Assembly (NCBI GenBank): GCA_005281725.1
Contig: SSBO01000008.1
Coordinates: 4,259,964-4,323,963, forward strand
Source of the DNA: Wuchereria bancrofti
Lineage: Eukaryota; Nematoda; Chromadorea; Rhabditida; Onchocercidae
Length of the DNA: 64,000 nt
Reading direction: 5' to 3'
Shown here one piece after another: positions 56,601 through 64,000 of the stretch. Below the pieces are notes generated by a model, which saw only the letters and a list, made by a program, of their open reading frames with translations, had not been told where the DNA came from and did not search any database. Positions within the stretch are counted from its first letter, which is position 1, and each line of letters begins with the position of its first letter. The position numbers and the translations under genes are program-made.

Positions 56601-59600
56601 CTCATTCCAATATTTTCCATAACACAAATTCTGATTGTAAGCTCTTCTGCCATTTATAAACTGGATTTAATATTAAAAACAAATATGACAATAGCGATGA
56701 CAGTTCTTAAAAAATAAATGATATGACTAATAATTAGGTAGTAATGAATAAGCTGAAGTGATTTTTTCATTTTCATTAGTTTGATATCTAAAAAGCACTT
56801 CAGTACTTCTATGCCTTTTAATACTTTCTAATATTTTCCGGAAACGATAAATACAAATGAAAAACTGTTTCTAATATTTCAGGTCTTAATGGAGTATTGA
56901 TTTTATTATGAAACAATCACTGAAATGTCCTTATAATGGAATACGAAGAAGCATCGTAAGTATTTTGTATTTGGCTTTGTTCAATTTTGCTTTCCTGCTG
57001 CATATGAATTGGATCAGATAATGACTGATAGTCGTTTCGGGATTGACTCATTAAACAATTAATTACTTAAAGAACTAATTTACATGAACAGATCCTATAA
57101 TTCCTTTTAAATTCAAGCAGTCATAATTTCATTTTTCAGTTCCAAATGATGTATTAAAATTAAGAAACTTGAGTGAAATTCCAATTCAAAAAATTTTTTC
57201 CTATTTCTTTCTCATATCTTTCACTATTCATTTAACTTATTGACACCCAAAACAAATTTCGTGCTTCTCAAAGTACATTAAATTGATCTTTAAATTTCAT
57301 CCTATTTCCTCTTTATAATCTTCAAACTTTTTACCACATAATTTCACCCATATTTTCTATCTTTTATCCAACAATAATTTTTTATGATTGAAAATAGCTT
57401 TTATTTGAATTATAATGCAATGATGATTCATAGATTGTTTTAAACTTTATTCCTGTTGCTGCTTTATTTGCCCAATGTCGACGATACCCGTAGCTATAGC
57501 ATATCGAACGATTAAATCAGCCACATGGCTGTAATGTGAGTAATAGGACATGCAACCGTAACGTTGTTTCCGGACAATACTTGCTGTTTCCAGTAATCCA
57601 ACCTGAAATTTAGAAAGAACGTTTGGGAGAAAAATTCTCTGGAAATTTTCGAGATTAGAGTATTCAAAAAATAGGAATCCTTAGAATTTTGTGCGAATTA
57701 TTCCTCTCATAAATAATAAAATTATTTCATGCATATTAAATTCATTAATGACAAAATTCTTTCAACATTTTGACGTTTGATTATATTAGAAAAATATAGC
57801 ACAAAAAGTTAATTTTAATGAAAGAAAGTGAATTTGACTATGAAATTTGAGCAATATGAACATCCGTATAGCACTTTTAATAATCTAACAAATGTAAACA
57901 TTACCATTTAACCATAATTATACCTTTTTTTCAGCAGTTACTCGATCCAAGACAATGTCAAGAACAGCATAAGTACCAGAACGATGAACGCCTGTAGGAC
58001 ATAGAAGACATATCGGTCCCATATTGCCATTTTTCATCATCCTTGTTTCCCATCTTTTAACATGAAAAATTTTTATTTCTCAATTAGCTTTACGAATAAC
58101 AAAAGTATAAACAATCAAGAATTGTTTTTTTCTTCTTTTTTTGTGATGAATTGGAAAATATATTATTAGTATTGTTAAATTGATGATAAGTAATAATTTG
58201 ATTTCCTATTTTTCTAAAAATTATTATTTTCCGTCAAAATTAATTTAGCATTATTTGAGAAAAGAATTACCAACCTCGGATCGAAATTCTAATAAATTAT
58301 CTGGAATAATCTTATCATATATCCATTTTCGATATTGTAACATTGTTACTGTAATTGTATCCATGGATTTATTGACAATATTGCTAATCGAAAATTTGTA
58401 CCAATCGTACAACGCAGTCTGTTTTTAAGTCAAAATTACTAATTTTAGGAAAAATTAAATTTACACTTTTGTTTTCAGTTGGAAAATCACAACATTAAAA
58501 TAGTTGCTGTGAATAAATACATTCATATTTTTCCAATAAATTATTCCATTAATTTAATTATTGTTTGATATTTCTGTGTTTTCAATAGCATCATCGATAA
58601 TCAGATCAATGTTGTTTCTGTTTTCAATGTATGATTTTTGGTAGTATCTCTTTAAATATATCATTTTTGCATCATTTCATTGATATGAACTGTTGAATTG
58701 AAAATTATAAATGAAACTTACAGCATCGCTTTTTGTATAATTTACTTTAATATTAGCTTCTGTGTAATTGCGGGAATTTGCATCTGATTCTGGCCAAAAA
58801 TGCTTGATTAAACGATTTCCTTCTCGATTATTAATATCCGTTAAAAGAACAATTAGTTTTGTATTTGTTTGAGCTATCATACGCCAAAAATCAGATTCGG
58901 TTGTTTCATCAAATGGTGCTTGTGCAAGTATAAAACCGTCTGTAAATTTTAATTTAATAAATTGTTATGTCAATACAAGATTTTACTGCAAAATTGGCTT
59001 TCTGTTTAAACGTAAAGCAGCAAATGAAGAAATAGCGAAGTGAATCATCGCTTAAAAGCTTTATGACAAATAGTTGAATCTTAGTTTATATTGCATTTTC
59101 ATGATAAGCAAATGTTATAGCAAATAATAATTAAACCTGGTCTGTTGTATGAATCAACATACGATGCGTGATAATAATCGTCACCCAATTTGTCACCAAA
59201 TAGCTTAACACGTGATCGATCGTATAAAATTACATTTGGATAACGATTTTTTAACATATTTGCTTGTTCCAAAAATGCATCAAATTTTGGCGGCTCTCTA
59301 AGGATTATATTATGCCATTCGACAATTGTCTAAATTTAATTGCAAATTAATTAACAACAACGGTTGACGACATTATTAATACTATAGCAACCAACATCTA
59401 AGCTGGTAATCCATGCGATTTTCAAGGGGGAAATTTTCTTAATTATTACCATATGTATGTTAGTAGCGATAGTTGAGAATCATCTTTTAAAAAGCTTTAT
59501 GACAAATAGACTTCCTTACTTATTATCATATTAATTAAATTAATGAAAATTTAGAATTCAACAAATAGAAAATTTCAAAGTTAAAAGTTAAGATTTTTCA

Positions 59601-59720
59601 TAGTCCATACCAGTTTTTTTATTTCCAACCATATTATTACGTAATTTAATAATCAGGAAATTAGTGTAGATAATTTGACTAAACACTTAGTTTTTTATTA
59701 ATTAATTGGTTTAGTGGATT
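53700..59720. repeat. Duplicated segment, copy B (holds the PTP gene)
   Basis: This is the counterpart of 47800-51650. Matches are continuous from about 53710 to 57720 and resume at about 59600-59715. The interval 57770-59590, with PTP exons 2-5, is found only here. Because the functional gene is in B, B is taken as the parent state and A as a copy with an internal deletion. The 53.7-57.4 kb part contains no supported gene; conserved ORFs in both strands of the core lack recognisable homology. Confidence 0.8.
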
Positions 59721-59906
59721 TAATAAAATTATATTTTTATTTTTCTTTTCGATTAGCCAACTTAAATGAATAATTAAAATGATCATTACCTCTTCACCAC
59801 CTTTCGCAATCTTATCAACAACTTCTTGAGGTGTTGCTGAATATCTGTCATCCTTCTCGTAATCAGTGACATCTGAAACATTTTCGTGGTCCAATTTTGC
59901 ACTCAT
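57447..59906 (-). CDS. Nematode PTP-domain protein, probably catalytically altered
   Basis: Six exons in phase (59790-59906, 59137-59329, 58722-58939, 58271-58418, 57924-58078, 57447-57602) give 328 aa, a single tyrosine-phosphatase domain without signal peptide or membrane span. Recognisable PTP landmarks are KNRYPNVILYDRSRV (pTyr loop), DYYHASYVDSYNRP, FILAQAPFDETTESDFWRM, and the P-loop region GPICLLCPTGVHRSGTY with C252 and R258. Departures from active enzymes are Leu where the signature has His before the Cys, WIYDKIIPD in place of the WPD loop, and CMSYYSHYSHV in place of the glutamine-bearing Q-loop. Such changes suggest low or no activity and a substrate-binding role; this is inference. 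Exon 5 uses an AATTGAG acceptor, the weakest junction. Nematodes have many such short PTPs, often germline-expressed. AATAAA follows 42 bases after the stop. Confidence 0.85.
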
Positions 59907-60145
59907 TTTTCCATTGAAACAAAGCTAACAACCGACTTCAGATGAATTTCTGTATTTCAATGAAATATGCTAAAATTTTAAGCAATTTAAAAGGCTTTTC
60001 ACAATTCACAAATATATACTTTAAGTATTAATTTAAATTAATAAGCCACCAGTGATCACAGATTTATTTATTTCCTTGTACGAAAGTACAACGGCATAAC
60101 AAACTATGATGGAAGACTTTTTCAACAAATTTCATTTTGATATTT

Positions 60146-60400
60146 TTATCCCATCATACTTCTAACAAAGTTTAGCAGTTTTTTAATTAAACTAAATTTT
60201 TTAAACTGATGACACATACAATATATGATCGACATGACGATCAAATAATGGTATTTATCTTTTAAAAGGAAATGATTGAAAACTATTTCAAATAAATAAT
60301 TCATTTTCCGTGTTAATCGTTTACACATTTATCATATCTGTATGCATTACATATTTCAGTATTATTTGTTTTTTAACTTTAATTTTTTATATTTTAATCC
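60146..60400. repeat. Diverged direct repeat, left copy
   Basis: It shares ordered blocks with 61312-61550: CTAACAAAGTTT, ATATGATCGA against TACGATCGAT, GATCAAATAAT, TATCTGTATGCATTACAT against TATCTGTATACGTTACAT, and TTTGTTTTTTAA. Spacing is conserved; identity is perhaps 70-75 percent by eye. Confidence 0.65.
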
Positions 60401-61311
60401 AAAATGTTTTCCGTTTCTCATTCCATTTGATCCCTTGCCCGAATTACTTATAATTTAATTTTTTTATTATCGTTTTGTACGACTACTGCCTCAAAGAAGA
60501 ACAAAATGCAAGGAAAATTTTCTCTCCGAGGTAAAAAATATCTCACATATGATAAATATTAGAAGTAGAAGTGTTAACTAAGTGGTATGAAATGATTTTC
60601 GTCATTAGTTTACCCCACCCGAATGCTTTATGTTCACAAAAATTTTATGATGAAAATATGAAGTGGAAATTGAAATAGAGAAAAAAGGCGAAAGAAAGTG
60701 ATATGAATCATTTATCGCAAATTTCAATGACTTTTGAAAACTGAAACTATTTTCAAATTCTGTAAAAAAATTAAAAAAAAAAAACCAGTTAATGGCATGC
60801 ATATACTTTCTATGACTGATAAGTGATAAATATAAAACAGCAATGTAAAACATTATTCCGACTTGTTTACCCGTCCAAACCTTCAAAAACTATCAAAAAC
60901 CATAGCAGTTATAAAGCTTATTTCTCGAGTAAATACAAATTTGTGATAGAAGCAAAACGACAAACATAAACAAAATAATTTCTCAAATTTCTTTTCCTTT
61001 TGATATCTTTTTGACATTTACTAGAAAAGAAAACAAAAAAGTCTACTACTTTCTGGTGATAATTTTAGAATGAATTAGAATTTGAAAAATTTAAATTATT
61101 CTCTGAGGAAAAGAAAGTAGAGTAACTGACATTTAAAATCATTCAAGGAAATATAAATGCCCATTCCAATTAGGATTTGAACTCTGGAATTCATAATTTT
61201 GTGATATAATATGACGTTGTTTTCGTTTTTAAAGAAATTTTAAGTATCCCAAAGACATAACAAAGTGTAAAACAAAGTTTTCAATAAAATTCTCAAATTT
61301 TCGTTCTGTCA

Positions 61312-61550
61312 TATTCCTAACAAAGTTTGATAGTTTTCTTATTCAAAAAAATTTTTTGAATTCAACAAAAATATATGGAATATACGATCGATAAGCTAAC
61401 GATCAAATAATAATGTTTATCTTTAAGGAAATATTTTATAACCTTTTCAAATAGATATTTCATTTTTTTGTCAATCGTTAACGATTCGTTATATCTGTAT
61501 ACGTTACATTTTTAAGTATGATTTGTTTTTTAATTCTAATTTTTTGTTTT
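61312..61550. repeat. Diverged direct repeat, right copy
   Basis: Counterpart of 60146-60400, about 1.17 kb away in the same orientation. No terminal inverted repeat or coding capacity was seen, so it is an old local duplication or a pair of non-autonomous element remnants. Confidence 0.65.
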
Positions 61551-61842
61551 CATTTTCGTCAACTAAAAACTCCACTACTTTTCCCTTTCATTTTCAGAAT
61601 TATAAAACATTTTGAAATAATTTGTTTCATCATCCTAAATTAATTTAACCTTAAATGGTTGCCGTTTTAGCATACATTTCGACCGCCATTTCAGGTAATC
61701 AAATGCAATTATAATTTATCTTCATATATTTATTAATACATTTAAATGTTAAAATATTTTGTTTACTTAAATATTTTTCCATAATTCGACTAAAATATCA
61801 TTAGTATAATTTGCAATTTCTTATCAGTAAATTAAACATCCT

Positions 61843-63853
61843 TCAAGCATTAGTGTGACAGATAGTTTCTTCTTCATTCAATTCTCGTTTTCGAAATAGA
61901 TGCAATATTGGATATGTTTGTTTGGCTGCATTCACTTTATTGAAACTATTATGATTTAATTTTGAATTAGATAACATCACATTTTCGTTGATCTTTTTAA
62001 GCACTTTTTCTAAATCCGTTTGTAAGATCTGAAATCCGAAAAATATATAATCATTGATAGAAATTGAACACATGAAAGAAAAAAAATCAATCCAATTAAC
62101 TGTTTTAATCCTTTTCTTTTTAAATTTCATTTCACAATAATAAAAAAAGTGTCTTTTTCTTTTCCACTTAATTCCAACTGTTGTTATGAACAATGAAGTG
62201 GAAATTTCTGCGCAACTTATTTCATCTCAGTCCTTTCTGTTTTGAATATTTTTGAAATTAAATCTATAATAATTCATTTTTTAATCATTTATAAGCTTAA
62301 TTTCTAGAAGATCCTCTCTAGCTATAACAAAAATTAGTCTTTGCGCTATTTGTAAGTCATAAAATTATAATTTTCATCATTTATTAAATTTGAGAGGATG
62401 ATAATAATTATTTATTCACCAAAATTATTGATTAGATTTGTAATAAAAAACTGAAATTCTCAGATAATCAAAGCTTTTTTTCTTTTATGAAATTCTCTAA
62501 TAAAAGCAAAGATTCAAAACATTTAAAAAGACCTTAGTGTTTTCAGAAATAATTTGAAGCTCAAACATAATTTTCAAGTTGAGCAAAAAGACGACAAGCA
62601 ATGCACCAATAATGTTCAAAATAAGGAAAGCAATTGAACCATATCTAAAAAATCCTTTTTTTTTTCTCTTGAAATGTCACTCATTAAATATATAATTTTT
62701 TAAGTAGAACTATCTTAAGAGTACAGATAATTTGATCTGACAAATTGTCAATCATATCTAATGAATACATAAATATATCATCTAATAAACAATGAAGCGA
62801 AAAAAGTGATAGGTCAATTAAAAAACTGTAAAAATAAATTATTTGATGAATAAATGGGAAAAAATAATTAATTAATTAATTAATGTGGTTAGTATTTCTT
62901 GTAAGCATTAAAAGTGATATATAAATAACTTACAAAATTGCATCAGCGTTATGTTTAATGAAAATACATAATCTTTTGGTTGTTTGGCTAATTTGCTTGG
63001 AAATATTATTCAAGAAATCATAGGCATCCTTCACTGGCGGTTTTGTTTTAACCGTATTAAAATCATTACTACCTAAAAAAAAGCTTTTTCAAGGATATAA
63101 AAAAAAAACTTTAAGAAAATCCGAGAATTGAAAAGTTTTGAATTTTTCAAACAACACTTTTTAAATGCCTTGTTATTTGCTCAATGAATTGATGAAAGAT
63201 TGAATGATATTGAGATCATTTGAAATTAGTTTTAGATCATAATTAATTAGTATTAGTAAATTAGAAAAAAAATTACGACTTAAGAAAGGATTATAACTGC
63301 ACTGCAAACTGTGATTTACATGAATTTTATATTTCTGTTCATGCCTTGTTTGCTTGCTCTGAAAAAAAAATTAACTTTCGTTCTAATATTACTGTAATGT
63401 AAGTTTTTTCCCCTTGAGAGAGAGGGAGAGAGAGAGAAAGAAGAGAGAATGACAATGACAAAATGCACATGCAAATTGCATGTGCATTTTGTCGTTGAAT
63501 TTATACTTTTCCGTATTCTTTCAAGTATTTCAAGAAGAAAATTCGATTAAATGTAATTGTCTTTTGATGTTTACTTGGATTATTAAAACCGAATCATTTC
63601 TAAAACAATTTGAAACGACCGTTTTTAGACTCAAATTATTTTAAACTTTTTTAAAAATGACAAATACCAACATCTTTAGCTTGTCCACAAATACTAGCTT
63701 GAAGGATAAATATCAATGTGATAATAAATTTTAAACCTGAAAAAACTTAAAAACTTAATTTCAAAGCAATGATTCGAGTAAATAAGTTAGAGATTTGGAT
63801 CAGTATAGAAGTAATAATGATACAGAGCATCTAATGATCTGATTACCAGTCAT
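61843..63853 (-). CDS. Small type I membrane protein, unrecognised family
   Basis: Five exons (63847-63853, 63668-63736, 62934-63072, 62533-62644, 61843-62028) join in phase to 170 aa; the first coding exon is only seven bases (ATGACTG). Residues 1-22 look like a signal peptide (LKFIITLIFILQASICGQA). Residues 23-70 are a polar ectodomain without cysteine pairs (VKTKPPVKDAYDFLNN). Residues 72-98 form a membrane span (IAFLILNIIGALLVVFLL). The 70-residue tail is helical and charged, with QTDLEKVLKKINEN and a YPIL tyrosine motif of YxxL type that could be a sorting signal. It lies upstream of the PTP gene on the same strand, 1.9 kb away. No known family was recognised; the consistent phases and the hydrophobic pattern support a real gene. 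Confidence 0.65.
63457..63493. repeat. Perfect 18-bp inverted repeat with one-base loop
   Basis: GACAAAATGCACATGCAA, one A, then its exact reverse complement. It lies in an intron of the small membrane protein gene just beside a GA repeat (63415-63450). The centre contains ATGCAAAT, the octamer bound by POU-domain factors, in both orientations. Confidence 0.9.
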
Positions 63854-64000
63854 TTTAGATAACGGTTAGGAGAAGTAACCGCACTATGAGAAGCAAATTA
63901 ACTCAAATTAAAAGAATTTGTTAAGTTATATTAAGAAAAAACCGACAAATTACAAAAGAAAAAATTGAAATTCAAATTTAAATTAAAATTCCTTCATTGC
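63854..64000. other. Upstream flank at the window edge
   Basis: AT-rich DNA upstream of the minus-strand start at 63853. It presumably holds the leader or promoter; no clear acceptor lies close to the ATG. Confidence 0.4.

Larger units (their letters stand above)
59907..61842. other. Intergenic stretch with a diverged direct repeat
   Basis: No gene recognised. Two related blocks (60146-60400 and 61312-61550) are listed separately. Minus-strand ORFs here lack splice or homology support. Confidence 0.5.

Noticed and set aside
60605..60886. Minus-strand ORF of 93 codons
   Set aside because: It has no supported start context, splice partner or family and lies beside the diverged direct repeats.

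Overview
The window looks like AT-rich nuclear DNA of a nematode. The compact multi-exon genes (GT-AG introns of roughly 50-500 bp with TTTCAG/TTTTAG acceptors), acceptor-like AG sites just upstream of several start codons (as expected for spliced-leader trans-splicing), nematode-type small membrane proteins and a FLYWCH protein all fit. A filarial or other spirurid worm is my best guess. It is one strand of an assembly with one N gap (19097-19137).

Layout. (1) 1-3922: intron and probable last exon of a gene entering from the left, then non-coding DNA. (2) 3923-10494, +: complete 16-exon NSF gene (SNARE-disassembly ATPase). (3) 12949-16002, +: 10-exon gene joining an N-terminal FLYWCH zinc finger to a diverged copy of only the C-terminal (D2) AAA domain of NSF. 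The D2-like exons keep all four NSF intron positions and phases, so this looks like a partial tandem duplication of the neighbouring NSF gene captured by a FLYWCH gene. This is the most novel object here. (4) 17614-20159, -: small cysteine-rich membrane protein of WBP1/VOPP1 or shisa type. (5) 23646-31481, -: 17-exon divergent TRPC-type cation channel. (6) 32720-34309, -: five-exon four-pass membrane protein with an in-frame TAG exactly at the end of exon 1. (7) 34.3-40.9 kb: mostly empty, one orphan ORF near 39.4 kb. (8) 40935-44032, +: MPPE1/PGAP5-type metallophosphoesterase. (9) 46044-47185: 32-bp satellite of about 35 copies. (10) 47.8-51.65 kb and 53.7-59.7 kb: two diverged copies of one segment. 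The right copy holds the last exons of an intact receptor-like PTP gene (57447-59906, -), the left a decayed version of its last exon. (11) 61843-63853, -: 170-aa single-pass membrane protein.

NSF and MPPE1 are housekeeping secretory-pathway genes. Others (divergent TRPC channel, adjacent four-pass protein, nematode-type PTP) recall families that in Caenorhabditis are often sperm-enriched, but that link is inference only. All exon models were made by eye from splice signals, reading phase and remembered family features; no search was run.
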